This document shows, in pieces, positions 10,315 to 18,954 of a DNA stretch of 64,000 nt. A program made the translations under genes and the position numbers. Origin of the DNA: Pseudogulbenkiania subflava DSM 22618 (GTDB taxonomy: Bacteria > Pseudomonadota > Gammaproteobacteria > Burkholderiales > Chromobacteriaceae); NCBI RefSeq assembly GCF_900177275.1, contig NZ_FXAG01000011.1, positions 1 to 64,000 of the forward strand, read 5' to 3'. The notes beneath the pieces were generated by a model. That model saw nothing but the letters and a program-made list of their open reading frames with translations. It was not told where the DNA came from and did not search any database. Numbering within the stretch: the first letter of the stretch is position 1; every line of letters begins with the position of its first letter.

Positions 10315-11310
10315 CTATTTCTGGCCGATCGCCTGGTGGATTTCCTGGATCAGGCCAGCACCGACACGTGGCGCAACTTCCTTCTCCACCGGCTTCAGCT
10401 TCGCCATCCACAGTTGTCGTTCCTGCGGCGTCGGCGTATGGAAGGTGACTTTGCCGCTGGCCTTCATAGCAGCGATGGCATTGTCGTTGTCCTTCTGGGC
10501 CACGTCGTTGTTAAGTACGGTGGCCTCCTTCAAAGCTTGATCCAGCTTGGTACGGATATCCGGCGGCAAGCCATCCCAGAACTTCTTGTTGGCGATCACG
10601 ACATAACCGATGTACCCGTGGTTAGTCAGGGTCATATCGCGCTGAACTTCGTGGGTCTTTTGCGTATAGACATTGGAGGGGGTGTTCTCGGTGCCATCGA
10701 CCACTCCCGTCTGGAGGGCCTGATAGACTTCGGAGAAGGCCATGACCTGGGGAATGGTGCCCAGCGCACGCATTTGGGCCTCAAGCACCTTGGAGGACTG
10801 AATGCGCATTTTCAGGCCCTTCATGTCGTCCGGCTTTACGATGGGTTTGTTGGCCGTCATGATCTTGAAGCCGTTGTCCCAGTAGGCCAGCCCCTTGATG
10901 CCTTTGGGCTCCAGCTTCGCCAGCAGTTTCTTGCCGACCGGACCATCGGTCACTTTCCGGAGCGCGACCTTATCCGGGAACAGATACGGTACGTCGAAGA
11001 CCTCGAATTCCTTCACGCCGACCGGGCCAAACTTGGAAACCGTCGGGGCCAGCATCTGCACGGCGCCCAGTTGCAAAGCTTCGAGTTCTTCCTTGTCCTT
11101 GTACAATTGGCTGTTCGGATAAAGCTCGACCTTGACGCGGTTGCCGGTGTATTTCTCGGCCAGTTGCTTGAATCGTTCCGCCGCTTGGCCCTTTGGGGTA
11201 TTGGACGTCACAACATGGCTGAACTTGATGATGATCGGCTCGGCGGCCTGGGCATTCACGGAAAGAAACACCACACCGAGCGCAGCAGAAATGATAGTCG
11301 TTTTAAACAT
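10315..11310 (-). CDS. dctP: TRAP transporter periplasmic solute-binding protein (DctP)
   Basis: Periplasmic binding protein of the TRAP system, 331 aa. It has a Sec signal peptide ending around NAQAAEP (residues 20-26). The mature part has the DctP pattern IIIKFSHVVTSNTPKGQAAE, SEVYQALQTGVVDGTENTPSN and a carboxylate-clamping Arg in LKMRIQSSKV. Start context AGGAG-AGACAG-ATG is good. It lies 74 bp upstream of dctQ and just downstream of the lyase gene, giving the order lyase-P-Q-M. The likely ligand is itaconate or a related dicarboxylate, from context only. Confidence 0.95.
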   Translation of the reverse strand: MFKTTIISAALGVVFLSVNAQAAEPIIIKFSHVVTSNTPKGQAAERFKQLAEKYTGNRVKVELYPNSQLYKDKEELEALQLGAVQMLAPTVSKFGPVGVKEFEVFDVPYLFPDKVALRKVTDGPVGKKLLAKLEPKGIKGLAYWDNGFKIMTANKPIVKPDDMKGLKMRIQSSKVLEAQMRALGTIPQVMAFSEVYQALQTGVVDGTENTPSNVYTQKTHEVQRDMTLTNHGYIGYVVIANKKFWDGLPPDIRTKLDQALKEATVLNNDVAQKDNDNAIAAMKASGKVTFHTPTPQERQLWMAKLKPVEKEVAPRVGAGLIQEIHQAIGQK

Positions 11311-11350
11311 CTGTCTCTCCTCATACTGGTTTTATCGACTGCAAACAACG

Positions 11351-12184
11351 CTAAAAATCGGCTCGCTGCAAAATACGCACAGCTCGCTCGATGACTGGCG
11401 CATCGACCATCTGCCCGTCCAGGGAAAATGCGCCATTACTTTGTTTTGAGATTTCCACCACCCGGCGCGCCCACTCCACTTCACCCGCTGCAGGACTGAA
11501 GGCGGCATTGATACTCTCGACCTGCGAGGGATGAATGCACAGCATCCCGCCCATGCCGGCCGCCCGGGAGCGAGCCGCGGCTTCGGCCAACCCGGCCTTG
11601 TCGGCCAGCGCGGGATAGACGCCGTCGATCGGTGAGGGCAATTGGGCGAGGCGCGAATGCAGCAAAAGGCTGAAGCGCGCCTGATCGAGCATCGCTTCGC
11701 CGCCGGCGCTACCTGGTTTCAGATCGAGATCCAACCCGAGGTCGAGCGTGCCAAGCGCGAGGCGCTCCACGCCCTGGGCACGGGCCAGTTCGGGCACGGC
11801 CAGGACACCGATGGCGGTTTCGACGATCGGCCAGACCGGTTTGCCGCAGGTCGCGTTGACGTGCCGCACTTGTTCGGCTGTTTCGGCCTTGGGCAACAGC
11901 ACCGCGGCCACGCCCGGGTGGCTGGCCAGGGCCAGGTCTTCGGCATGTTCGTTGGTGTCCGCCGCGTTGATGCGTACCAGCACCCGGGCATCCGGCGTCG
12001 AATCGAGAAACTCACGGATAATCTGACGGGCCTTGGCTTTGGCGTCCGCCGCCACCGCATCCTCCAGATCGACGATGACGCCATCGGCTCCGCTGGCCAG
12101 TGCCTTGGGGATGCGCTCACCGCGGTCGCCGGGGACGAACAAGGCGGTACGGCTGGTTTTCGAGATATCACTGGAAATGTTCAC
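11351..12184 (-). CDS. ccl: CitE/HpcH-family CoA-ester lyase, probable citramalyl-CoA lyase
   Basis: Probable cleavage of (S)-citramalyl-CoA to acetyl-CoA and pyruvate, the last step of itaconate breakdown. It is 277 aa, with the beta-barrel motifs of the CitE/HpcH family: FVPGDR, DGVIVDLEDAV (metal and CoA site), LVRIN, ETAIGVLAVPEL and LCIHPSQV. The start codon is GTG, with AAGGA seven bases upstream. It lies 14 bp downstream of the CoA-transferase. Family alone would also allow malyl-CoA or beta-methylmalyl-CoA lyase; the specific call rests on the adjacent CoA-transferase, MaoC-type hydratase and TRAP genes, the same set as the characterised ict-ich-ccl genes of Pseudomonas and Yersinia. 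Confidence 0.85.
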   Translation of the reverse strand: MNISSDISKTSRTALFVPGDRGERIPKALASGADGVIVDLEDAVAADAKAKARQIIREFLDSTPDARVLVRINAADTNEHAEDLALASHPGVAAVLLPKAETAEQVRHVNATCGKPVWPIVETAIGVLAVPELARAQGVERLALGTLDLGLDLDLKPGSAGGEAMLDQARFSLLLHSRLAQLPSPIDGVYPALADKAGLAEAAARSRAAGMGGMLCIHPSQVESINAAFSPAAGEVEWARRVVEISKQSNGAFSLDGQMVDAPVIERAVRILQRADF

Positions 12185-12198
12185 GGCTCATTCCTTTC

Positions 12199-13377
12199 TC
12201 AGATCACGCCGGCTTCATGCAAACGGGAGATGTCGTCCGTGCTGCAACCGAGTTCTTGCAAGATGGCCTCGGTGTGTTCACCAAGCCCCGGTACGGGGTC
12301 CATGCGCGGATCGAAGGCATCCGTTTTCCCGGGCGGGAGCAGTGCGGGTATCGGGCCGGCTGGCGTGTTCACCTCGGTCCACCTCTCACGGGCCTTGAGC
12401 TGGGGGTGCTGCCACACGTCGCGCATATCGTTCATGTGGGCATTGGCGATCTGCGCGGCGTCCAGTTTGGCGATTACCTGCTCGGCGCTCAGATGGGAGA
12501 ACACCTCAAGGATCAGGACACGTAGTTCATCGCGCGCCGCCACACGCTTGGAATTCGAAGAGAAGCGCGGGTCACGCACCAGGCCGGGTTGATCCAGCAC
12601 CTTGTCGCAGAAGGTTTCCCACTCGCGCTCGTTCTGCAGCCCGAGCATGACCGTTTTGCCGTCGCCGGCCGGGAACGGGCCGTAGGGGTAGATGGTGGCG
12701 TGCGCGGCGCCGGCGCGCGGTGGCGGGGTGGCACCGTCGAAGGCGTAGTACAGCGGGTAGCTCATCCACTCCACCATGCTCTCCAGCATCGACACGTCGA
12801 TCTGGCAGCCTTTCCGGGTGCGGGCACGCTGCAGCAAGGCGGCGAGGATATTGGTGTAGGCGTACATGCCGGCGGCGATATCGGCAATCGAGCAGCCGGC
12901 CTTGGACGGCTCGTCCGGCGTCCCCGTGATGGAAAGGAAGCCCGACTCGCTTTGGATAAGCAGGTCGTAAGCCTTCTTGTCACGATACGGCCCATCGGCA
13001 CCGTAGCCCGAGATGTCGCAGACGATGAGGCCGGGGTGTTTTTCGTGGAGAGCCTCGTACGACAGCCCAAGTCGTGCGGCAGCGCCCGGCGCCAGGTTCT
13101 GCACCAGCACATCGGCTTGTTCGAGCAGCTTGCCCAGCAACGGCTGTGCCTCGGGGTGCTTGACGTCGAGCGTCAGGCTCTCCTTCGAACGGTTGCTCCA
13201 GACGAAGTGCGAGGCCAGGCCGCGTACGCGTTCGTCGTAGGCACGGGCGAAGTCGCCGACTTTCGGCCGCTCGATCTTGATGACGCGCGCGCCAAGGTCG
13301 GCCAACTGGCGCGTGCAAAACGGCGCGGCAATGGCATGCTCCAGCGTGACGACGGTAATTCCTTCCAGGGGACGCAT
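12199..13377 (-). CDS. ict: Class III (CaiB/BaiF) CoA-transferase, probable itaconate CoA-transferase
   Basis: Likely activates itaconate with CoA taken from succinyl-CoA. It is 392 aa, starting at MRPLEGITVVTLEHAIAAPF with GAGGAG six bases upstream of the ATG at 13377. Class III features are visible: the N-terminal ITVVTLEHAIAAPFCTRQLADLGARVIK-type segment, YGADGPY, and GCSIADIAAGMYA, where the Asp near residue 166 is the family's catalytic acyl-acceptor. It lies between acd and ccl with short gaps of 10 and 14 bp. Substrate choice within this broad family cannot be read directly; it is inferred from the operon. Confidence 0.85.
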   Translation of the reverse strand: MRPLEGITVVTLEHAIAAPFCTRQLADLGARVIKIERPKVGDFARAYDERVRGLASHFVWSNRSKESLTLDVKHPEAQPLLGKLLEQADVLVQNLAPGAAARLGLSYEALHEKHPGLIVCDISGYGADGPYRDKKAYDLLIQSESGFLSITGTPDEPSKAGCSIADIAAGMYAYTNILAALLQRARTRKGCQIDVSMLESMVEWMSYPLYYAFDGATPPPRAGAAHATIYPYGPFPAGDGKTVMLGLQNEREWETFCDKVLDQPGLVRDPRFSSNSKRVAARDELRVLILEVFSHLSAEQVIAKLDAAQIANAHMNDMRDVWQHPQLKARERWTEVNTPAGPIPALLPPGKTDAFDPRMDPVPGLGEHTEAILQELGCSTDDISRLHEAGVI

Positions 13378-13387
13378 GGCTGGCTCC

Positions 13388-14545
13388 TCAGAAGGACCGC
13401 GGCAGACCAAGCAGATGCTCGGCCACGTAGGAGAAGATCAGGTTGGTCGAGATCGGCGCCACCTGGTACAGGCGCGTCTCGCGGAACTTGCGCTCGATGT
13501 CGTACTCATTGGCGAAACCGAAACCGCCATGTGTCTGCATGCAGACGTTGGCCGCTTCCCACGACGCTTTGGCGGCCAGGTACTTGGCCATATTGGCCTG
13601 CGCCCCGCACGGCTGCTGCGCATCGAACAGTTCACAGGCCTTGAAGCGCATCAGGTTGGCCGCTTCGATCTCGATGAAGGCTTCGGCGATCGGGAACTGC
13701 ACGCCCTGGTTCTTGCCGATCGGCCGGTCGAACACCACGCGCTCGTTGGCGTACTTGGTAGCGCGGTCGATGAACCAGTAACCATCGCCGATGCATTCGG
13801 CGGCGATCAACGTGCGCTCGGCGTTGAGACCGTCGAGGATGTACTTGAAGCCCTTGCCCTCCACCCCGATCAGGTTCTCTTCCGGGATTTCCAGGTTGTC
13901 GAAGAACAGCTCGTTGGTCTCGTGGTTGACCAGGTTCGGGATCGGCCGCACGGTCAGACCGTTGCCGATCGCCTGATGCAGGTCGACGATAAAGATCGAC
14001 ATGCCCTCGGACTTCTTCTGCACCTCGGAGAGCGGCGTGGTGCGCGCCAACAGAATCATCAGGTCCGAATGCTGCACGCGCGAGATCCACACCTTCTGGC
14101 CATTCACGACCCAGCGGCCGTCTTTCTTCACCGCCGTGGTCTTGATCTTGGTGGTGTCGGTACCAGTTGTCGGCTCGGTAACCGCCATCGACTGGATGCG
14201 CAGCTCACCGGCGGCGATCTTGGGCAGGTACTTGTCCTTCTGTTCCTTACTGCCGTGGCGCAGCAACGTGCCCATGTTGTACATCTGGCCGTGCACGGCG
14301 CCCGAGTTGCCGCCGGAACGGTTGATCTCTTCCATGATGATGCTGGCCACGGTCAGGCCCAGGCCGGAACCGCCGTATTCCTCCGGGATCATGGCAGCAA
14401 GCCAGCCCGCACCCATCAGCTCGTCGACAAAGGCTTCCGGGTAGGCTTTCTGCTCGTCGATCTTGCGGAAATACTCATCGGGGAACTGACTGCACAACTG
14501 GCGTACGGCATCGCGCACATCTTGATGTTGGGTATCAAAAGACAT
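13388..14545 (-). CDS. Acyl-CoA dehydrogenase of the itaconate-type operon
   Basis: FAD enzyme that makes a C=C bond in an acyl-CoA and passes electrons to ETF. It is 385 aa with standard domains: a helical N-terminal domain, a middle beta domain with MAVTEPTTGTDTTKIKTTA, and a C-terminal domain with MQTHGGFGFANEYDIERKFR. The Glu of NEY near residue 346 sits at the catalytic-base position of the medium/short-chain family. Start context AGGAGG-ACCCCTC-ATG is strong. An equivalent gene is present in the Pseudomonas itaconate cluster. Methylsuccinyl-CoA oxidation to mesaconyl- or itaconyl-CoA would fit, but that is an inference. The downstream etfBA-etfQO genes supply its electron route. Confidence 0.9.
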   Translation of the reverse strand: MSFDTQHQDVRDAVRQLCSQFPDEYFRKIDEQKAYPEAFVDELMGAGWLAAMIPEEYGGSGLGLTVASIIMEEINRSGGNSGAVHGQMYNMGTLLRHGSKEQKDKYLPKIAAGELRIQSMAVTEPTTGTDTTKIKTTAVKKDGRWVVNGQKVWISRVQHSDLMILLARTTPLSEVQKKSEGMSIFIVDLHQAIGNGLTVRPIPNLVNHETNELFFDNLEIPEENLIGVEGKGFKYILDGLNAERTLIAAECIGDGYWFIDRATKYANERVVFDRPIGKNQGVQFPIAEAFIEIEAANLMRFKACELFDAQQPCGAQANMAKYLAAKASWEAANVCMQTHGGFGFANEYDIERKFRETRLYQVAPISTNLIFSYVAEHLLGLPRSF

Positions 14546-14584
14546 GAGGGGTCCTCCTCTTAAACTACGAGGTAAAAACGAAGC

Positions 14585-14593
14585 GGGGGGGGG
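14585..14593. repeat. Homopolymer G9/C9 tract between ich and acd
   Basis: Nine consecutive G on the plus strand, 16 bp after the ich stop on the coding strand and about 40 bp before the acd start. It lies outside both reading frames. Such tracts are slippage-prone; here it could only alter spacing or the mRNA. Confidence 0.7.
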
Positions 14594-14608
14594 TAATGAC
14601 GTGTGGAG

Positions 14609-15463
14609 TTACGCCAGCGTGGCGGTCGCTTCCATGGTCAGCCAGCCTTCTGCATCCTTGGCCCACAGCTTGACCGTCTTGCCGTCATCCTCGAGCCGAC
14701 CGCACACGGAAAACGGAGCGATGTCGAACAGGGGCTTGACGGCGCGGAAGGCAAAACTGGCCAGGGTGGCGTTCGGCAGATTACGGCGCAGCAGATCGAC
14801 CAGCAGCGTGGCGATCAGCGGGCCGTGTACGATCAAACCAGGGTAGCCTTCTACTTCGGTCACATAAGAACGGTCGTAATGAATGCGATGACCGTTGAAG
14901 GTCAGTGCCGAATAGCGGAACAGCAGCACGGGGTCAGGGTTGATCTCACGTAGCCACTGCTGGTCAGTCGGGGCTGCCTGCGGCCGCGGCGCCGGATCGC
15001 CCGGCTTGGCGTTGTCGCGATAGACAATGTCGTGCTCTTCGATCAGCGCTACGCCGTTTTCATCAGCCACTTCGTGGCGTACCAGTACAAAGGCCAGTTG
15101 GCCGGTACGCCCCTCTTTGCAGCTGACGTTGGCGATTTGGGAGGTACGGGTGATATCAGAACCAACCTTGAGCGGGCGCAGGAACTGCAGGCGGCCGCCG
15201 GCCCACATACGACGCGGCAGAGGCACAGGAGGCAGGAATCCACCCCGCTTGGCATGGCCGTCCGGACCTATCTCAGACTGACGATGGATCGGCAGAAAGT
15301 ACAGCCAGTGCCACAGCGGAGGCAAGGCATCGCCTGTTATGTGTGCGGAATCGTCGCGATCCAACGTGGCGGACAGGGCGGCTATCGGCGTGGAAGCGAT
15401 CTGGTCGGAATGGGTTTCCGTCTTGCCGATCCATTGCTGCAGGAATGCGATATCCAGGCTCAT
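14609..15463 (-). CDS. ich: MaoC/FAS1-type hydratase, probable itaconyl-CoA hydratase
   Basis: Probable hydration of itaconyl-CoA to citramalyl-CoA. It is 284 aa with a double hot-dog layout. The N-terminal half has FAS1-like dehydratase features (PPLWHWLYFLPIHRQSEIGPDGH and MWAGGRLQFLRPLKVGSDI), as in mesaconyl-C4-CoA and itaconyl-CoA hydratases. The C-terminal half carries LLFRYSALTFNGHRIHYDRS, containing the MaoC catalytic Asn/His region, and GLIVHGPLIATLL. It is the first gene of the operon, with GAGGAGAACACC before the ATG. A 63-bp gap to acd holds a run of nine G (C on the coding strand). Confidence 0.85.
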   Translation of the reverse strand: MSLDIAFLQQWIGKTETHSDQIASTPIAALSATLDRDDSAHITGDALPPLWHWLYFLPIHRQSEIGPDGHAKRGGFLPPVPLPRRMWAGGRLQFLRPLKVGSDITRTSQIANVSCKEGRTGQLAFVLVRHEVADENGVALIEEHDIVYRDNAKPGDPAPRPQAAPTDQQWLREINPDPVLLFRYSALTFNGHRIHYDRSYVTEVEGYPGLIVHGPLIATLLVDLLRRNLPNATLASFAFRAVKPLFDIAPFSVCGRLEDDGKTVKLWAKDAEGWLTMEATATLA

Positions 15464-15837
15464 GGTGTTCTCCTCATGTAGGTCTTGTTATGGAGAAATC
15501 TAGCAAGGCGATGACATTCCAAGAATCAGTGTTTTTTTAATGGTGCATTCTGATTTGCCGAACGCACGATGTGTGCACTTCGCAGTGCTTGAGCCATTCG
15601 AAACGGAACGCTCAGTCAGCAGGACAATGCGGGCTTGAAGGATAGATTAAGGAAAACCGAACTCGTCCCCACGGAAGAACCTGGGATTGGCTCGTTCGAG
15701 CCACTTTCGAGCATTACTCAATAGGTTCTGCATTAACGGGGGCCATACTCACCGTTCACCATACAAGAACACAATGCGAAATTGTTCATCCATACAAAAC
15801 ACCATGCTAGACTGGACAACAAATGGAGGGTAAAGCC
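15464..15837. promoter_or_regulatory. Divergent ich/lysR intergenic region with tandem repeats
   Basis: 374 bp between the divergently read ich operon and the LysR gene, AT-richer than the flanks. Two near-identical 19-mers, GTTCACCATACAAGAACAC (15754-15772) and GTTCATCCATACAAAACAC (15784-15802), lie 30 bp apart, close to three helical turns. A further partial copy (CCATACTCACC) is at 15743. An inverted repeat GCACT-TCGC-AGTGC lies at 15575-15588. The arrangement is what a LysR regulator that autoregulates and activates a divergent operon would need. Operator identity is inferred. Confidence 0.5.
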
Positions 15838-16749
15838 GTGCATTTTGATCTGACCGATTTACGCTTGTTTGTCCATATCGCCGAGATGGAGAATCTCACC
15901 AAAGGCGCACAGAAGGCCTATCTGTCGCCTGCCGCAGCGAGTGCGCGGCTCAAGATGCTGGAACAACAACTCGACAGCAGACTGTTTTATCGGGATAGCC
16001 GTGGGGTCACCCTCACCCAAGCTGGTGAGACGCTCCTGCGGCACGCACGCCTAATCTTGCGCCAAGTGGAACATGTGAAGAGTGAATTCGCAGCGAATGG
16101 CGCAGACACCGCCGGCCATATCCGCATCTATGCCAATACCACGGCTGTTACCGAATTCATGCCCGAGGTATTGGGGCGATTTCTGGCAGAACGCCCAGAG
16201 GTGACCGTCGACCTTCAGGAGCGATTGACCCGAGATATCGTGCGCAGTGTGGTCGATGGCTCAACAGATTTGGGCATAGTGTCAGGCCCGGTACCAATGC
16301 AAGGCTTGCAGGCCCTCCACTTCAGCACCGACCGCCTGGTTCTGGTTACGCAGAAAGGACACCCTCTAAGTCAGCGCAAAAAAATCGTTTTTGCGGATGT
16401 GCTTAACTATCAGCACATCAGTATGCATGAAGGCAGTACTCTGCACGCCTTCCTGTTGGAACTCAGTGCCCAACACGGTCACACCCTCACCTTGCGCATC
16501 CAGGTACGCAGTTTCGAAGCCATGTGCCGAATGATAGAAGCCGGGGTCGGCATAGGCATCCTGCCCGAATCGGCAGCAATCCGGCATCGGAAAACCATGA
16601 AGCTTGCCGTGATTCAAATTGATGAAGAGTGGGCATTGCGTGAACGCAGTGTTCTGGTACGCGATATGGATGCCCTGCCGGGTTGTGCCAAAGCCTTGGT
16701 GGCGGAACTCATGGCATCCGGCTCAGGGGGCAGCAACGCTGCAGATTGA
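15838..16749 (+). CDS. LysR-family regulator, probable itaconate-operon regulator
   Basis: Transcription regulator of 303 aa, with winged HTH in residues 1-62 (LRLFVHIAEMENLTKGAQ, YLSPAAASARLKMLEQQL) and a LysR substrate-binding domain after it. GTG at 15838 is chosen because GGAGG lies eight bases upstream; an ATG at 15823 in the same frame overlaps that ribosome site and has none of its own. The gene is divergent from the ich operon, exactly where RipR/ItcR-type regulators stand in other bacteria, so itaconate or itaconyl-CoA response is likely. It is followed after 89 bp by the nitroreductase gene on the same strand. Confidence 0.9.
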   Translation: MHFDLTDLRLFVHIAEMENLTKGAQKAYLSPAAASARLKMLEQQLDSRLFYRDSRGVTLTQAGETLLRHARLILRQVEHVKSEFAANGADTAGHIRIYANTTAVTEFMPEVLGRFLAERPEVTVDLQERLTRDIVRSVVDGSTDLGIVSGPVPMQGLQALHFSTDRLVLVTQKGHPLSQRKKIVFADVLNYQHISMHEGSTLHAFLLELSAQHGHTLTLRIQVRSFEAMCRMIEAGVGIGILPESAAIRHRKTMKLAVIQIDEEWALRERSVLVRDMDALPGCAKALVAELMASGSGGSNAAD

Positions 16750-16838
16750 CTGGCAATGCCAAACAATCCTTTCGTGACACAGTTGCAAGACGCAACTTAG
16801 CACTATTGTGTTTTCCAAACTCGAAACCGACAACCAAC

Positions 16839-17576
16839 ATGAACCCCGTTATTCAGTTGCTCAAATCCCATCGTTCCATCCGCAAGTTCACCGACCAGCC
16901 TGTCTGCGATGAAACGATCAATGAGATTGTTGCCTGCGGTCAGGCCGCTGCGACTTCCAGCAACATCCAGGCCACTACCGTGATCCGGGTACGCGATCCT
17001 GAAACACGTGAAAAGATTGCCGCGCTGTCAGGTGGTCAAGCCTATGTGGCCAGCGCTGGGGCTTTTCTGGTGTATTGTGCGGATCTGCACCGTCCCCAGT
17101 TGGCATGCGAAATGCAGGGTGGGCAATTCAGTGAAGGCATGACCGAACACTTCATTATCGCTACGGTAGATGCGGCATTGGCTGCACAAAACAGCGTGAT
17201 TGCTGCCGAGTCTTTGGGACTGGGTATCTGCTATATCGGCGGCATCCGCAACCACCCGCAAGAAATCTCCGAGCTGCTCGGCCTGCCCGAGCATGTGTAC
17301 CCGGTTTTCGGGCTCTGCCTCGGCTTCCCGGCCCAAGACCCTGAAATCAAGCCACGCTTGCCGTTGCCGGTAGTCCTGAAGGATGAGCGCTACCAGAACC
17401 ATAACGATCTGGACGGCATCAAGGCATACGATGAACAGCTACGGGCTTATTACCGGAGCCGGACAGGTGGCACCAAGGACAGTTGCTGGAGCGTGGAAAT
17501 GAAGGGTCTGGTGGGCAAGGAGTCTCGCCCGCACATGCGTGATTTCTTGGCCCGGCGCGGGTTCTCGATGAAGTAA
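16839..17576 (+). CDS. nfsA: NfsA-type oxygen-insensitive NADPH nitroreductase / flavin reductase
   Basis: FMN-dependent NADPH oxidoreductase, 245 aa, close to the 240 aa of NfsA. The N-terminus MNPVIQLLKSHRSIRKFTDQ and the internal GQAAATSSNIQA carry the FMN-phosphate contacts of the NfsA/Frp group. The C-terminal part (GIKAYDEQLRAYYRSR and RDFLARRGFSMK) also matches NfsA. Start ATG at 16839 is where similarity begins; the frame is open upstream into the end of the LysR gene. The ribosome site is weak. No functional tie to the neighbours is evident; possibly co-transcribed with the LysR gene. Confidence 0.9.
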   Translation: MNPVIQLLKSHRSIRKFTDQPVCDETINEIVACGQAAATSSNIQATTVIRVRDPETREKIAALSGGQAYVASAGAFLVYCADLHRPQLACEMQGGQFSEGMTEHFIIATVDAALAAQNSVIAAESLGLGICYIGGIRNHPQEISELLGLPEHVYPVFGLCLGFPAQDPEIKPRLPLPVVLKDERYQNHNDLDGIKAYDEQLRAYYRSRTGGTKDSCWSVEMKGLVGKESRPHMRDFLARRGFSMK

Positions 17577-17770
17577 ACCTTGCCGGATGGTATAGCTTAA
17601 CCGCTGCCAACAATCCTTATTCACGAGCGTTCATTTGTCAGAAAATGACGCATGGCAAATAGAGACGAGCCCAATACCTCGCTAGCGGCAGGATAAGCTA
17701 TTGATACAGTGAGGCCCTGAGCACAGGTACCTTGGCCAAGAAGAACCAGGTGAGGTCGACACGTAGTACT

Positions 17771-18787
17771 TCAGTGCAACAGGAATCCCTGGCCAATCAA
17801 ATCATCGGGTTCCAACGACCAGCTGGCTTTCCCGCTGTAGTAGGCACGCCCGGCCACATTTACTGTGACCGCGATATGGCCGGGCAGATGGGCCGGGTTG
17901 GCTACCTTACTGGCAAATAAAGCACCTGTCAGACTTTCAAATTCACATGACTCGCCACGCGCAACCTGCCCTTTGGCGTAGCGAATTGCCATACGCGCAG
18001 TCACACCCGAACCCGTGGGGCTACGGTCTACTTCTGCATCGGCAAATACACATACATTGCGGCTGGTGCCTGCCGCGAAAGTGTTGCGGCCATCGGTCAG
18101 AATGCTGCCGTACAGAAAGCTCAAGTCATCAGCAAGCGGGTGGCGAACAGCGATGGTGTTGCGCACGGCTTCGGTGAGCGCGGAGGCGGCCTCCACCAGG
18201 TCGCGTAAGCGGCCATCCAAGGACACGCCCAGTTTTTCGGCTTCGACTACCGCGTAAAATGCACCACCATAACCGATATCGACAGTGACTTCACCGACCC
18301 CAGGGACCGTTACTGGTAGATCCAAAGCGAAAGCAAATGCAGGCACGCTCTCGAATTGCACGGTACCAGTCTTGCCATCCTTGATTTCCACAAAGGCCTC
18401 CACCAGACCACATGGGCACTCGATTCCCACGCGTGTCAGGGGTGCCACAGCCGCCACTCTGCCTGTATCGACAGCAAAGCGGGCAAGAGCAATCACCGCG
18501 TGCCCGCACATCGTGCTGTAACCTTCGTTGTGGGTGAACAGCACGGCGAGGTCTGCCGTCGGGAGTGAGGGCTTAACCAGGACGGCCCCATACATGTCAT
18601 AGTGGCCACGTGGCTCATGCATGAGCAGGCGGCGAATATGATCGAACTGCTCACTCATCATGCGGCGTTTCGCGAGAATGTCCTCTCCCTGGATCATATC
18701 AATCAGGTTGAGAACAATGCGTACCGGCTCACCGCCGGTATGCATTTCGACCGTTTCGATGACAAAGTCTTTAGGCAACTGATTCAT
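17771..18787 (-). CDS. lhpH: Trans-3-hydroxy-L-proline dehydratase (proline racemase family)
   Basis: Probable dehydration of trans-3-hydroxy-L-proline to 1-pyrroline-2-carboxylate. It is 338 aa, starting at MNQLPKDFVIETVEMHTGGE with AGGAGGG eight bases before the ATG. The first catalytic position is Cys94 (GYSTMCGH). The second is Thr258 (DRSPTGSGVTAR) instead of Cys, the signature that separates this dehydratase from racemases and epimerases. GC content is visibly lower than in the genes to its right. It is adjacent to a fragment of a second, higher-GC copy at 18955-19170. The gene symbol follows the Azospirillum naming from memory. Confidence 0.88.
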   Translation of the reverse strand: MNQLPKDFVIETVEMHTGGEPVRIVLNLIDMIQGEDILAKRRMMSEQFDHIRRLLMHEPRGHYDMYGAVLVKPSLPTADLAVLFTHNEGYSTMCGHAVIALARFAVDTGRVAAVAPLTRVGIECPCGLVEAFVEIKDGKTGTVQFESVPAFAFALDLPVTVPGVGEVTVDIGYGGAFYAVVEAEKLGVSLDGRLRDLVEAASALTEAVRNTIAVRHPLADDLSFLYGSILTDGRNTFAAGTSRNVCVFADAEVDRSPTGSGVTARMAIRYAKGQVARGESCEFESLTGALFASKVANPAHLPGHIAVTVNVAGRAYYSGKASWSLEPDDLIGQGFLLH

Positions 18788-18954
18788 TCTGTTTACCCTC
18801 CTGTTCACCACGGTTGGCCTAACCCGGCTCTTGCAGGGAGGCTGCCGTGGCTTACCAATTAGCTTGTTGATGGGCAGCAAGGACTACACCTGTCCCTTTT
18901 TTATGGGAGGCAGATGGACACAACGAAAAAGAAGAGCCCCTGCATTTACAGACC

